Shown here: in pieces, positions 8,422 through 18,083 of the stretch | Position numbering within the stretch: position 1 is the stretch's first letter | Layout: each line of letters begins with the position of its first letter | Assembly (NCBI RefSeq): GCF_019039035.1 | Contig: NZ_JAHNZT010000011.1 | Span: 124,001-188,000, forward strand | Direction of reading: 5' to 3' | DNA length: 64,000 nt | Origin: Citreicoccus inhibens | Lineage (GTDB): Bacteria; Myxococcota; Myxococcia; Myxococcales; Myxococcaceae | The notes under the pieces: model-generated | The model's input: only the letters and a program-made list of their open reading frames with translations | What the model was told of the DNA's origin: nothing | Database searches by the model: none | Program-made: the position numbers and the translations under genes

Positions 8422-9486
8422 CTACAGCGGCTGGAGGTGCTCCGCGAGGCGGCCGGTTGCGAGCAACTCGCGCAGTTCGTCACCCATCCTGCGGCCCTCG
8501 CCGAGCACCTGGTTCCAGGCCTGGGTGCGCTCTGCATCGGAGCGCTTCACGAAGTCATCGCGGTCAGGGATGCGGCGGCCCGGGAGCCGCTCCAGGTGCG
8601 CGGGCGAGGGCGCGATGATCAAGGCACGCCGGAAGTTCAACGGACCCGCGCGCCGCCAGGGCAGGGACTTGTCGAACCAACCCGGCACCACGTGCGGAAA
8701 GAAGTGGGGATACAGCACCAGCCCTGTGCCCTCGCCGTAGTCGACATCGAGGTGGTAGTCGATGACGCCGCCGTCCCGGTACATCCCCGGAGGCCCACCC
8801 GGAATGTCCCGAACGCCGCTGAGCACCATGGGGATGGAGCCCGACGCGAGCAGCGCGGGGCGCAAGTTCTCGCGCGTGAGCGGACGGTGCGCGGTGGGCA
8901 GGTCCTTCAGCGCCGCGAAGGGGGAGGTGTCTCCGGCCGAGTGGAACAGAACGCGCTCCAAGTGCAGGCCGAGCGTGCGGCGGCTGAGCAGATTGCCCAG
9001 CGCTCCCACACCGAAGCCGAGCGCCTGGAGCGTGGGGTTCTCCAGGGCCATCCACCCCTGGCAGCGCGCGGTCACCACGTGGAGGCGCGCCCAAGGGTGG
9101 GTGAGGATGTCCTCCACGCCCGTGTCTCCCAGGAGCTTCTCGAGGATGGCCGCGCTCGTCTCGCTCACCAGGGAGGGTGGCGGCCTGGCCGGATAGCGCT
9201 GGGCGACGTAGGCCGACTCGAAGCGCTCCAGCGCGGCGACGGGGTCCCGATTCGCCAGACACGCCAGCCGCCAGCTCCCAATCGAGCTGCCAAGAAGGTG
9301 AAGGGGGCGCGAGCGCGGCGCGCGGAAGAACTCACCGAAGAGGACGCGGTCGAGGCCGGCGAGCGCCAGCCACTTCGGTCCGCCCGATGCTCCCGGAACG
9401 ATGTCCACGTCATCGGCGCGCAGGCCGCGCTCGCGAATCAGGCGCAGCGCGTCGGGGCCGGCCAAGAGGGTCAGGCTCGTGCTCAT
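8422..9486 (-). CDS. Patatin-like phospholipase
   Basis: A 354-residue protein with the patatin Ser-Asp dyad. An oxyanion glycine motif GASGGPK sits at residues 32-38, the nucleophile elbow GSSIG at 66-70 (Ser68), and the catalytic Asp in YRDGGVIDY near 235. It should hydrolyse acyl esters of glycerolipids; the natural lipid is unknown. No signal peptide or membrane segment is seen. The ATG at 9486 (MSTSLTLLAG) begins the conserved region directly; the frame stays open 46 codons upstream but that stretch is not conserved-looking. It is convergent with the antiporter gene, nine bases apart. Confidence 0.85.
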   Translation of the reverse strand: MSTSLTLLAGPDALRLIRERGLRADDVDIVPGASGGPKWLALAGLDRVLFGEFFRAPRSRPLHLLGSSIGSWRLACLANRDPVAALERFESAYVAQRYPARPPPSLVSETSAAILEKLLGDTGVEDILTHPWARLHVVTARCQGWMALENPTLQALGFGVGALGNLLSRRTLGLHLERVLFHSAGDTSPFAALKDLPTAHRPLTRENLRPALLASGSIPMVLSGVRDIPGGPPGMYRDGGVIDYHLDVDYGEGTGLVLYPHFFPHVVPGWFDKSLPWRRAGPLNFRRALIIAPSPAHLERLPGRRIPDRDDFVKRSDAERTQAWNQVLGEGRRMGDELRELLATGRLAEHLQPL

Positions 9487-9584
9487 CGCGGCGCGGCACG
9501 CTAGCAGGCAGCGAGAGGCAGAGCCTGGCTGACGGGCCGCGCCTTGCGATGGCCGACCCGCGCTGCTGTAGTCCCTTGCATCCC

Positions 9585-11279
9585 ATGAAGAAGCCCAGCT
9601 CGTTGGATGTCGAGGCCTCCACACTCAGCCGTCGAACCTTCCTGGGCGGGGCGGTGGCCGCGAGCGCCCTCGTCGCGGGTGAGGTCGACGCGAAGGAGCC
9701 GACCTTCCGGCGGGCCGCTGCCTCGGAGAGCGGGACGCTTCGAACGCGCCGGCCGTTCGAGCTGGAGGAGGCCACGCTGATGGACCTCCAGCGGGCCATG
9801 CAGACAGGCAAGCAGACCGCGCAGTCGTTGACCGAGCTGTACCTGGCGCGCATCAAGGAGCTGGACCGCTCTGGAGATCTGCCCCTCAACTCCGTCATCG
9901 AGCTGAACCCGGAGGCCCTGGCGCTGGCCACCGCGTTGGACTCCGAGCGCAAGCTTCAGGGCGCTCGGGGCCCGTTGCACGGCGTCCCCGTCCTGCTGAA
10001 GGACAACATCGGCACCGCGGACAAGATGCAGACCACGGCGGGCTCACTCGCGCTCGTGGGGGCGGTGCCCACGCGCGATGCCTTCCTCGTGGAGCGACTG
10101 CGCACGGCGGGCGCGGTCATCCTCGGGAAGACGAACCTGAGCGAGTGGGCCAACTTCCGCTCCACGCGCTCGACCAGTGGTTGGAGTGGACGGGGAGGGC
10201 AGTGTCGCAATCCGTATGCGTTGGATCGCACGCCCTCGGGGTCCAGCTCGGGCTCGGGGGTGGCCACCGCGGCGAACCTGTGCGCGGTGGCGGTGGGCAC
10301 GGAGACGGATGGGTCCATCGTCTCGCCTGCCGCGGCGTGCTCCTTGGTGGGGCTCAAGCCGACGGTGGGATTGGTCAGCCGCTCGGGCATCATCCCGCTG
10401 TCGCATACCCAGGACACGGCGGGGCCGATGGCGCGCTCGGTGGCCGATGCCGCGGCGCTGCTCGGGGTGTTGGCGGGCGTGGATCCTCGCGACCCGGCCA
10501 CGGCCGCGGCGCAGGGACACGTCGCGGCGGACTACACCCGCTTCCTCGATGCCGACGGTCTCAAGGGCGCGCGCATCGGCGTGCCGCGCGAGCGGCTCTT
10601 TGGCTATCACCCCGCGACGGATCGGCTGGTGGAGGAGGCGCTGTCGCTGATGGCCTCGCGCGGCGCGGTGCTGGTGGATCCCGTGGCCTTGCCCACGCTG
10701 GCGAAGCTGGACGAGCCCGAGCAGGTCGTCCTGTTGTACGAGTTCAAGGCGGACCTGGAGGCCTATCTGTCGGGCCTGGGCGCCGCGTCGTCCGTGCGTT
10801 CGTTGGCGGACCTCATCCGCTTCAACTCGGCGCATGCGGACCAGGAGCTGGCGTACTTCGGGCAGGAGCTGCTGCTCCAGGCGCAGGCGAAGGGGCCGCT
10901 GACCGACAGGGCCTATCGCAAGGCGCTGGAGATGTGCCGAAGCCTGTCGCGCGAGCGGGGCATCGACGAGGTCATGGCGAAGCACAAGCTGGACGCGCTC
11001 ATCGCGCCGACGCAGGGCCCGCCGGGCCTCATTGATTGGGTGATGGGGGACCACTGGCTTGGCGGCAGCTCGACGCTGGCGGCGGTGGCGGGTTACCCGT
11101 CCATCACCGTGCCCGCGGGCTCCGTGCAGGGGCTGCCCGTAGGGGTGTCGTTCTTCGGTCGGGCGTGGAGCGAGCCGACCTTGTTGCGGCTGGCGTATGC
11201 CTTCGAGCAGGCCACGCATCATCGCCGCCCGCCGGCGTTCGCGCCGACGGCGGAGCTGCGGCCCCCGGGCGGAGCCTGA
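9585..11279 (+). CDS. Tat-exported amidase (amidase signature family)
   Basis: A 564-residue amidase. The N-terminus carries the twin-arginine motif SRRTFLGG followed by a hydrophobic stretch, indicating folded export. The Ser-cisSer-Lys triad is visible: Lys in LLKDNIGT (~139), the Gly/Ser loop GSSSGSGVA (~218) and the Ser in TDGSIVSPA (~244). It should hydrolyse C-N amide bonds; substrate unknown. The ATG at 9585 gives the best Tat signal; an in-frame ATG at 9549 is possible. It is divergent from the patatin gene and ends in a hairpin shared with the convergent metallopeptidase. Confidence 0.9.
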   Translation: MKKPSSLDVEASTLSRRTFLGGAVAASALVAGEVDAKEPTFRRAAASESGTLRTRRPFELEEATLMDLQRAMQTGKQTAQSLTELYLARIKELDRSGDLPLNSVIELNPEALALATALDSERKLQGARGPLHGVPVLLKDNIGTADKMQTTAGSLALVGAVPTRDAFLVERLRTAGAVILGKTNLSEWANFRSTRSTSGWSGRGGQCRNPYALDRTPSGSSSGSGVATAANLCAVAVGTETDGSIVSPAAACSLVGLKPTVGLVSRSGIIPLSHTQDTAGPMARSVADAAALLGVLAGVDPRDPATAAAQGHVAADYTRFLDADGLKGARIGVPRERLFGYHPATDRLVEEALSLMASRGAVLVDPVALPTLAKLDEPEQVVLLYEFKADLEAYLSGLGAASSVRSLADLIRFNSAHADQELAYFGQELLLQAQAKGPLTDRAYRKALEMCRSLSRERGIDEVMAKHKLDALIAPTQGPPGLIDWVMGDHWLGGSSTLAAVAGYPSITVPAGSVQGLPVGVSFFGRAWSEPTLLRLAYAFEQATHHRRPPAFAPTAELRPPGGA

Positions 11280-11299
11280 GGCCCCTCCGCCCGAAGTGT

Positions 11300-11332
11300 T
11301 CCGAGCGGGCCCGATACTCAGGCCCGCTCGGA
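11300..11332. terminator. Bidirectional hairpin between convergent genes
   Basis: A 12-bp perfect stem (TCCGAGCGGGCC at 11300-11311 with its complement at 11321-11332) and a 9-base loop, between the amidase stop and the met-zincin stop. No T-run follows on either strand. Confidence 0.7.
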
Positions 11333-11339
11333 GGGTGAC

Positions 11340-13628
11340 TCAGCGGTAGTAGGGCGAGATGGCCGCGTTGATGCGGGCCAGCAGGTCCTCGGTGCGCAGC
11401 AGCTCGTCACCGGTCAGCGTGGGCAGCCGGGCCACCAGGGTGTCCTTCGCGGTGCGGAGGGCCGAGTAGGCGGCCAGCGACTGGTGGGTCTTCAGGATGT
11501 CCACCGCCGTGCGGCGCGAGGCCGGGCTGCGGATGCCGTCCACGTTGAGCACGATGCCGCTCAAATCCCCGATGACCCTGGCGGTCAGCGGCTGCGTGTT
11601 GGCCGGGTTGTTGACGAAGCTGCCGCGCGCGCCAGCCGGATCCAGGTACAGGCGGGACAGGATGCGCGTGGCGAGGAAGTCGGCGCGCGCGCCATAGCCC
11701 GGGATGTCGTCCGGAACGGCCAGCGGCGGGCGGACCTGGGCCATGGCGATGTCGTAGGCATAGGCCTGCGTGCCCGCGTCACCGGCGCGGATGAAGCCGA
11801 ACTCGCGGTTGCCGTAGTAGTCGAAGGCGTCGGCCAGGTCGGCGTACGACGCGCTGCCGGTGAGGATGAGGTCGAGCACGAGCTGGTGATACGGGCCGAC
11901 CCAGTACGTGAGCGGGTCGTCGTAGCGATCGTACGGGAGGCAGTACGGATCCAGCTCGGTGTCCTCGTCGGTGCAGAACGGGTAGGTGGGCAGGTCCGAG
12001 GACAGGCCGTACAGCAGGCGGATGGCCTGCACGTCATACGGGCCCGGCGTGCTCACGTAGACCGCGTCCGGATCGTACACGTACTCCATCACCGAGCTGG
12101 AGCGCGGCGTGCTCGGCGAGCCGTCGAACGCGAGCGAGCCCGCGAAGTTGTGGCGCAGGCCGAGCGTGTGTCCGACCTCGTGGAGCACCACGTGCGTCAC
12201 GTAGTTCTCGACGATCTGCTTTTTGGTCAGCGCGGCCGCGGCGGCGGAGGTCGTCCCGGCCTTCTCGACGGGAGTGCGGCCGCGGGTGTCCGGGCGGAAC
12301 TGCGGAGCCGCCAGCTCGCAGAGCGAGTCGGACTTCATGCCCGCCCAGGTCAGCCGCGTGGGGCGCTGCGCCTTGGCGGTGCTCTTGGCCGTGGCGCTCG
12401 CGCCGCCGCCGAGTCGGGAGTCCGCGTACTCGAGCCACAGCGTGTTGAAGTACACGCTGGCGCCGCGGATCTCGCCCGTGTTGGGGTTGGTGCGCCAGTT
12501 GGCGAAGGCGAAGCCCACCGAGTCATCCGGGTCGAAGATGAGGACGTTCTTGTCGTCGTCCGCGAACCCCAGCGAGCTGTCGCCCACCACGGCCTCGAAG
12601 ACCTTGTAGCCGAACACGGCGTTCCAGTTCTCGATGCCGCGCTTCACCGCGCCCACCACGTCATAGTTGGCGTAGCGCGGGTCGGCCTGGACGGCCTTGA
12701 TGTTGTCGGTGATGTACCACTTGATGGGCTTCATGCCCGGGTGCACGTTCCACTTGGCCGCCGTCTGGGTGATTGCCCCCGTGTTGGGGATGATGCGCGG
12801 CTCGCTGCGGAAGAAGTACTCCTGGGGCGGCAGCTCGGTGGGCGTGTAGCCCGCGCCCTCGGTGTACTTGCGCAGACCGATCCCCAGCGTGCCGGACGTG
12901 CGGAACTGGTTCTTCTCCAAGAGATCGCCCGAGCCCGGGTCCGGCGTGTCCGAGTAGCCCGTGAAGACCTGCTCGAAGGTGACGCCGTCCGTGATCTTGC
13001 GGAAGCGCTGCGCGAAGCTCAGCTCCACCTGGAAGCGCTGCGCGTACTCGCCGAACTGATCGCCCACCACGCCGAAGTGGTTGAGGCCCGCGGTGGGATC
13101 GAACAGCACGTACTGATCCGAGCCGCGCGTGCGGTTGAACGCGTCGTAGTTCGTGATGACCGGGTAGGCCTCGACGAGCACCTGCGGATCGAACACGTCG
13201 CTGTTCGCCTTGCGATCATCCACGTCGAAGACGAAGAGCTTCCCGTTCTGCACCTTGAAGCTCACCACCCGGGTGCCCAGCGAGGACGCCGCGGAGTAGC
13301 TCACGCCACCGGGGAAGTTCTGCTTGAGGAACGCGGACAGGAACCACTTCTGCGCCAGCTCGCTCTTGCGGATGGCGATGTAGAAGCTCTGCCCCGAGTC
13401 TTCCACCGCGCCGTCCAGCTTCTGCTGCACCTGCTGTGCCTGCTCCGTGCTCACCGTGCGCGGAATGGCGACGAACGCCTCTTCCAGCGCGACGTTCAGC
13501 TCCGCGGCGGGAGTCTCGGGAGTGGTTGCCGCCGGGGCCTGATCGGGCCCACTGCAACCCGCCACGAGGCTCGCGGCCAGGGTCATGGCGCCCAACGAAC
13601 GCCGTAGCGGGAAATGCCACCTCGTCAT
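11340..13628 (-). CDS. Lipoprotein met-zincin metalloprotease (DUF4953-like)
   Basis: A 762-residue protein with an N-terminal lipobox (LVAGCSG). The zinc motif HEVGHTLGLRHNF lies near residues 482-494, and a downstream Met-turn SVMEYVYD supports a metzincin-type fold. The zinc ligands are the three His of HExxHxxGxxH, with Glu as base. The C-terminal third is helical and may be a dimer or substrate domain. It is probably anchored in the outer membrane or periplasm and digests protein. The ATG at 13628 has GGAGG five bases upstream. The upstream gap of 411 bases is shared with the divergent M4 protease. Confidence 0.87.
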   Translation of the reverse strand: MTRWHFPLRRSLGAMTLAASLVAGCSGPDQAPAATTPETPAAELNVALEEAFVAIPRTVSTEQAQQVQQKLDGAVEDSGQSFYIAIRKSELAQKWFLSAFLKQNFPGGVSYSAASSLGTRVVSFKVQNGKLFVFDVDDRKANSDVFDPQVLVEAYPVITNYDAFNRTRGSDQYVLFDPTAGLNHFGVVGDQFGEYAQRFQVELSFAQRFRKITDGVTFEQVFTGYSDTPDPGSGDLLEKNQFRTSGTLGIGLRKYTEGAGYTPTELPPQEYFFRSEPRIIPNTGAITQTAAKWNVHPGMKPIKWYITDNIKAVQADPRYANYDVVGAVKRGIENWNAVFGYKVFEAVVGDSSLGFADDDKNVLIFDPDDSVGFAFANWRTNPNTGEIRGASVYFNTLWLEYADSRLGGGASATAKSTAKAQRPTRLTWAGMKSDSLCELAAPQFRPDTRGRTPVEKAGTTSAAAAALTKKQIVENYVTHVVLHEVGHTLGLRHNFAGSLAFDGSPSTPRSSSVMEYVYDPDAVYVSTPGPYDVQAIRLLYGLSSDLPTYPFCTDEDTELDPYCLPYDRYDDPLTYWVGPYHQLVLDLILTGSASYADLADAFDYYGNREFGFIRAGDAGTQAYAYDIAMAQVRPPLAVPDDIPGYGARADFLATRILSRLYLDPAGARGSFVNNPANTQPLTARVIGDLSGIVLNVDGIRSPASRRTAVDILKTHQSLAAYSALRTAKDTLVARLPTLTGDELLRTEDLLARINAAISPYYR

Positions 13629-14039
13629 GTCTGCCTCCAGAGTCACACGTGGGTGTGCGGCGGACGTCCCGCGCGGACGCCCTGCGCACCAGAAGTATCC
13701 GGGAAACAGGCAACTCAGTTGCGTATGCAATGATTGAGGGCTTTTCCGGTCACAAGTCGCCACCGCGCCGCAATGATTCTCGGCGCGGGCGAGAACTCGC
13801 TTGCATTTGTGTGTGGATGTTTCCGCCGACGCGGGTCGAAGGTGAGGCACTGGAAGGTGCCCTCGGCGCGCGGGGGGAGCGGCTGTTGATTTCGGGCGCG
13901 ATGCCTGGGGCGGGCTGTCCCGGGCTCAACGCTCCCGTTGCTTCCGCACTTCTGTTCTCGCGCGTGCGTCGCCAGAGGTTGCTCTCCCAGAAGCAGGGCT
14001 CGGGGTGGCCCCGGTGCCCGTCTGGTTGGTCGCGGAGGC
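13629..14039. other. 411-base divergent intergenic region
   Basis: It lies between two divergent protease genes and must hold both promoters. It is less GC-rich near 13715-13800 than the flanking genes. No tRNA, strong hairpin or confident -35/-10 pair was found; a loose TTGC-N4-GCAA inverted repeat lies near 13718. No coding frame with myxobacterial codon bias is convincing. Confidence 0.5.
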
Positions 14040-15929
14040 ATGGCGTTGGAACATCGATACTGGAAGGTGTTGGGGATGGCGTGGTTGGGTCTGTCGCTCG
14101 CGGCTTGTGGGGATGAAGCCCCGAGCGCGAAGTCCGAGGCCTCGGGGGAGGACATCCGCTCGGCCTTGGGTGCGCTCGGGAGCGCCCAGGTGCTCGGGAC
14201 GCAGGTGGAGGGCGTCATCCCCGACACGGTTCGCGGGGAGCTGGCGCACGTGGAGCGAGGCCGCCAGGGCCTGTCCGCGGAGCAGTCCCTGGCGCCCGCG
14301 CTCGCCGCGGTGGCGCCGGTGTTCCGGCTGAGCCCGAAGGACCTGGTGTTCCGCAAGGCGAGCACCGACGCCCAGGGCAACGAGCACCTGCGCTACCAGC
14401 AGACGAAGAACGGGCTGGAGGTGGTGGGCGGCAATCTCCTCGTGCACGTCCGCCGGGATGGCACGGTGTACATGGCGAACGGCTCGGCGCGAGACGGTGT
14501 GAATGTGTCCGCGCGTCCGAGCGTGGCGGCCTCCAGCGCGAGCGCGGCGGCGTTGCGCGCCACGCACGGCACGGGCCTCTCGCTGAAAGGCGCGCCTCGG
14601 CTCGTGTACCTGCGCACCGAGGACGGGCCGCTGCGCCTGGCGTGGGAGACGCGCGTGGCGGGGCAGGGCGAGGGCATGCCCCTCCGGGATCGTGTCTATG
14701 TCAGCGCGACGGATGGCTCCGTGCTGCTGCGCGTGCCGGAGATCCACTCCGCGCTCAACCGCGAGGTCTATGACGGGCACGGGCTGATGTTGCCGGGGAA
14801 GCTGCTGCGGGCCGAGACCGACTCGCCCACCGGCGACACCACGGCCGACACCAACTTCGACATGCTCGGGTACACGTACCGGTGCTACCAGGAGAACTTC
14901 GGCCGCGACTCGTATGACAACGCGGGCCACACGTATGTCAGCTCGGTTCACTACGGCTACAACTTCGTGAACGCCTTCTGGGACGGCGAGCAGATGGTGT
15001 ACGGCGACGGAGATGGCGTGAACGCGGGGCCGCTGGGCCGGGATGGCGACGTCACGGTCCACGAGCTGACCCACGCCGTCACGCAGAACGAGTCGAACCT
15101 CCTCTACTTCGGACAGTCCGGTGGCCTGAACGAGGCGATGTCCGACACGTTCAGCGCGGTGTGCGAGAGCTGGAAGTCGGGCACGTGGAGCACGGATCCG
15201 GACGTCTGGAAGATTGGCGAGGACATCTGGACGCCCGCGGTGCCGGGCGATGCGCTGCGCTACATGGATGACCCGTTCGCGGATGGGGACTCGCTGGACT
15301 ACGCGCCGGACTTCACCTCGGGGACGGACCCGCACTACTCGTCGGGCATTCCCAACCTCGCGTTCGCGCTGCTCTCCAAGGGCGGCACGCATCCGCGCGG
15401 GCGCTCCACCCTCCAGGTGCCGGGCATCGGCGTCGAGAAGGCGGCGCACATCTGGTACTACGCCAACACGGTCTTCTACTCGGAGCTGACCACCTTCGAG
15501 CAGGCGCGGGCGTGGACCATGCTGGCCGCCGCGGACCTTGGGTACGATCAGGCGACCCAGGACGCGGTGAAGGCCGCGTGGGACGCGGTGGGCGTGGGCG
15601 TGGTGCCGCCGCCGCCGCAGTCCATCGCGCTGGTGAATGGTGAGGGCGTCAAGGCCTCGGACTCCGACATCGGCCACGGCACGCTGTACAGCCTGGACGT
15701 GCCGGCCAACACGCCGGTGACGTTCGCCATCAGCGGCGGTAAGGGAGACGCGGACCTGTATGTTCGGTTTGGGTCCGCGCCCACGTCGGATGCGTATGAC
15801 TGCCGCCCGTACCTCAATGGCAGCAGCGAGGTGTGCTTCATGGCGCCGAGGAGCACCGCCGGGACGTTCTACGTGATGCTGCGGGGCTACCCGACGTACT
15901 CCAACGTGACGCTCAAGGGGCAGTTCTAG
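14040..15929 (+). CDS. Secreted M4 (thermolysin family) metalloprotease with PPC domain
   Basis: A 629-residue preproprotein. A lipobox-like signal ends at LSLAACGDE; residues ~40-230 are the FTP/PepSY-type propeptide. The catalytic domain carries HELTHAVT (zinc His 341 and 345, base Glu 342) and NEAMSD (third ligand Glu 365). The last ~80 residues (DVPANTPVTFAISGGKGDAD onward) are a pre-peptidase C-terminal domain, usually removed on maturation. This is an extracellular protease, fitting predatory or degradative feeding. The ATG at 14076 has a better-spaced GAAGG and would still leave a signal peptide. Confidence 0.93.
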   Translation: MALEHRYWKVLGMAWLGLSLAACGDEAPSAKSEASGEDIRSALGALGSAQVLGTQVEGVIPDTVRGELAHVERGRQGLSAEQSLAPALAAVAPVFRLSPKDLVFRKASTDAQGNEHLRYQQTKNGLEVVGGNLLVHVRRDGTVYMANGSARDGVNVSARPSVAASSASAAALRATHGTGLSLKGAPRLVYLRTEDGPLRLAWETRVAGQGEGMPLRDRVYVSATDGSVLLRVPEIHSALNREVYDGHGLMLPGKLLRAETDSPTGDTTADTNFDMLGYTYRCYQENFGRDSYDNAGHTYVSSVHYGYNFVNAFWDGEQMVYGDGDGVNAGPLGRDGDVTVHELTHAVTQNESNLLYFGQSGGLNEAMSDTFSAVCESWKSGTWSTDPDVWKIGEDIWTPAVPGDALRYMDDPFADGDSLDYAPDFTSGTDPHYSSGIPNLAFALLSKGGTHPRGRSTLQVPGIGVEKAAHIWYYANTVFYSELTTFEQARAWTMLAAADLGYDQATQDAVKAAWDAVGVGVVPPPPQSIALVNGEGVKASDSDIGHGTLYSLDVPANTPVTFAISGGKGDADLYVRFGSAPTSDAYDCRPYLNGSSEVCFMAPRSTAGTFYVMLRGYPTYSNVTLKGQF

Positions 15930-16001
15930 CCGGACGGCGCGCGAGCGCAGGGGCCGCCGTGGGGACGCGCCGTCGTGTCCCCGCGCGCCCCGTGCTCGCC
16001 G

Positions 16002-16196
16002 CTATTCCTCGGGCGGGATGTCCGGGGCGAGTGGATGCAGCGTGACCACCTCGTGCGGATCGTCGGACGCGCTGCGCACCTCGTCCAACTCCTCGGGTGT
16101 CTGCGGCGCCCGCTCGGAGAAGTTGTCACCCTCCAGGTGGCGCTGACGCTGCTCGCTCGTCTCTCCGTAGCCCTCGTGCAGTCTTTTCCTGGCCAT
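16002..16196 (-). CDS. Small conserved-looking protein, 64 residues, unknown
   Basis: Starts MARKRLHEGYGETSEQRQRH and ends HPLAPDIPPEE. The N-terminal third is basic and the rest is acidic, Pro-rich and probably disordered. GGAGA lies eight bases before the ATG, and the upstream oxygenase gene ends 107 bases away on the same strand. The Shine-Dalgarno and clean codon use support a real gene. No function can be assigned. Confidence 0.65.
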   Translation of the reverse strand: MARKRLHEGYGETSEQRQRHLEGDNFSERAPQTPEELDEVRSASDDPHEVVTLHPLAPDIPPEE

Positions 16197-16303
16197 GCTC
16201 GTGCTCTCCGCGCGTCGTCCCACCGCACAAGGGTTGGGGGCCGCGAGGGTTCGGGCAACTCGCGCGCGCGGGTCGTTCCGAGGGCGAGGAGGCACGCCGC
16301 GCC

Positions 16304-17035
16304 TCACTCCTCCCGCTGGAGCTCGGCGCGCGCGTCGGCGGGTCGCTCTCGCTGGGCATCCAGGTAGGCGGCGAAGCCCGCCTTGGACTGGATGCGCAGC
16401 GCGGGCAGGCGAGCGAGGGCCTCGGGTGGGAAGGTGTACTGCTCGCAGACGAGGCTCGCTCGCTGCTCGCCGGGAGTGCCGCCCGTGAAGGGGCGCACCT
16501 CGTGTTGGAGGTCGCCTCGGAAGTGCACGAGCATCCCGGGCCGGGGCTTCACCTCGCCCACGGTGCGGTCGTCGCGCAAGAGGTGCAGCGCGCCGCCCCG
16601 CGCCTTCTCCGGAACCTGGAGGTACAGGACGCTGACGTGCTCGGGCGTCGCGCCGGGAACGCCGCTGGGCTCCTGTAGCGTGGCGTCGATGTGGCGGCCC
16701 ACCTCTGTCCCCGCGTCGAGCAGCAGCAGGTTCAGGTAGTACGCGTTGGGGCGCGGGCGACCCGGCCGCGCGCCCCACCAGCGCTCTCGCCAGGGCCAGA
16801 GCCCGCGGGCGCTCTGGGGATCGAGCACGCGCGACAGGTATGGGCCCAGGAAGGGGAAGCGCTGCTCGAGCGCGGCGCGGCCCTCGTGGGTGAAGATGAA
16901 GGCGAAGCCGCGGCTGGCGCGAAATGTCCCCATGAGCGGGCTGCGCGCCACGAAGCGCGAGCCGAGCAGGGCATCGCGCAGGGCGACCCGCTCCGCATCC
17001 GAGAAGGCATTGCGCCGAGTCACGAAGTCGCGCAC
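16304..17035 (-). CDS. 2-oxoglutarate/Fe(II)-dependent oxygenase (prolyl 4-hydroxylase-like)
   Basis: A 243-residue protein with the jelly-roll facial triad. HxD is seen in GRHIDATL and the distal His in LQHEVRPF; an Arg further on in GEQRASLVCEQY probably binds 2-oxoglutarate. The spacing fits a P4Hc-type hydroxylase that uses O2 and 2-oxoglutarate to hydroxylate a protein or small molecule. No signal peptide is seen. A 64-residue protein follows on the same strand. The substrate is unknown; AlkB-like activity is less likely given the motif spacing. Confidence 0.8.
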   Translation of the reverse strand: MRDFVTRRNAFSDAERVALRDALLGSRFVARSPLMGTFRASRGFAFIFTHEGRAALEQRFPFLGPYLSRVLDPQSARGLWPWRERWWGARPGRPRPNAYYLNLLLLDAGTEVGRHIDATLQEPSGVPGATPEHVSVLYLQVPEKARGGALHLLRDDRTVGEVKPRPGMLVHFRGDLQHEVRPFTGGTPGEQRASLVCEQYTFPPEALARLPALRIQSKAGFAAYLDAQRERPADARAELQREE

Positions 17036-17169
17036 GGGGCAAGGCTATTCCAGATGCCTCGGCCACGGGTCGACCGAGCCGCCGGAAAAGCGAACGCTCG
17101 CGTTTTTCTCTCCCGGTGCGGTCGTTTAGAGTTCGTTGCGACTCCTACCTCCTTCCCTGACCGAGCCGA

Positions 17170-17958
17170 ATGAGCGCGTTGCTCGATGCCCTGTTGGCCT
17201 TCCCGACCGCCGTCTTCACCATCCTGCTCGGGGTGGTGTTGAGCTACTGGCTGTTCGTCATCATCGGGGCCGTGGGCATCGACGTGCTGGATGGGGACGT
17301 GCACCTGGACGTGGAGTCCGGGGCGAAGGCGGTGGGCGGCGCGCTCCAGGGCGGCGCCAAGGCGGTCGCGGGGCATGGGCACGGGGACGTTTCGCACTCG
17401 CATCTGGACGACGCGGAGGCGGCGGCGGGGCTCTTCGGACTGCTGGGCTTCAGTGGGATTCCGGTGACGGTGACGGTGAGCCTGGTGGTGTTCCTGTCCT
17501 GGGCGCTGTCGGTGGCGAGCGGGCAGGCGGTGCACGCGGCGCTGAGCGCCTTGCCCTCGGGGTTGGTGAGCGTGGGGTTGGGGCTGCTGTGCTTCATCGC
17601 GGGCACGCTGGTCGCGAGCGTGCTCGTGCGCCCGCTGCGGCCTGTCTTCGTGGCCAAGCGAGCCCCGGGCCGCGAGGAGCTGATGGGCCGCGTGTGCATC
17701 GTGTCCAGCGGCTCCGTGACGGAGCGCTTCGGCCACGGCACCTTCGAGGATGGGGGCGCGGGCCTCATCCTCAACATCGTCTGCGCCAAGGCCAACACGC
17801 TCAAGCGGGGCGAGCCGGCCCTCATCCTCGCCTACGACGCCGGCCGAGACGTCTACGAAGTGGAGCCCGTGGATTGGCTCCTGCCCGAGGAGGCGGCGCG
17901 CTTGGGGAATCCCAGCGAGGCCCAGGCCCTGGCGCGCGCACGGGCTCGCGCGCGATGA
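17170..17958 (+). CDS. YqiJ/NfeD-like OB-fold membrane protein, flotillin partner
   Basis: A 262-residue inner-membrane protein. A hydrophobic segment at residues ~10-38 (VFTILLGVVLSYWLFVIIGA) is followed by an Asp/His/Gly-rich loop (GHGHGDVSHSHLDD), two more helices (~95-150), and a C-terminal OB-fold-like soluble domain (~165-245). The layout matches E. coli YqiJ, which is encoded with the flotillin YqiK. The flotillin gene follows 125 bases downstream. In related NfeD-flotillin pairs the OB-fold protein anchors or regulates flotillin assemblies; that role is inferred. The His-rich loop could bind metal. Confidence 0.8.
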   Translation: MSALLDALLAFPTAVFTILLGVVLSYWLFVIIGAVGIDVLDGDVHLDVESGAKAVGGALQGGAKAVAGHGHGDVSHSHLDDAEAAAGLFGLLGFSGIPVTVTVSLVVFLSWALSVASGQAVHAALSALPSGLVSVGLGLLCFIAGTLVASVLVRPLRPVFVAKRAPGREELMGRVCIVSSGSVTERFGHGTFEDGGAGLILNIVCAKANTLKRGEPALILAYDAGRDVYEVEPVDWLLPEEAARLGNPSEAQALARARARAR

Positions 17959-18083
17959 GTCGTTGAATCGTTTCGCATCGCGACCCGACTGGCGGGCCGA
18001 TGTGACATCTCGCTCCGGAGCGCTTTCGCGGGGGACTCCGGGGCCTTGGTACAAGGCCCGCCCACTACTTCACAGGAAAGGCC

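Noticed and set aside
11484-13607. A 707-codon plus-strand frame opposite the met-zincin gene
   Set aside because: Val/Arg/Gly/His-rich translation without motifs; the opposite strand encodes a protease with a complete zinc site.
13715-13730. TTGC-N4-GCAA inverted repeat as an operator
   Set aside because: Only four bases per arm pair; too short to separate from chance.
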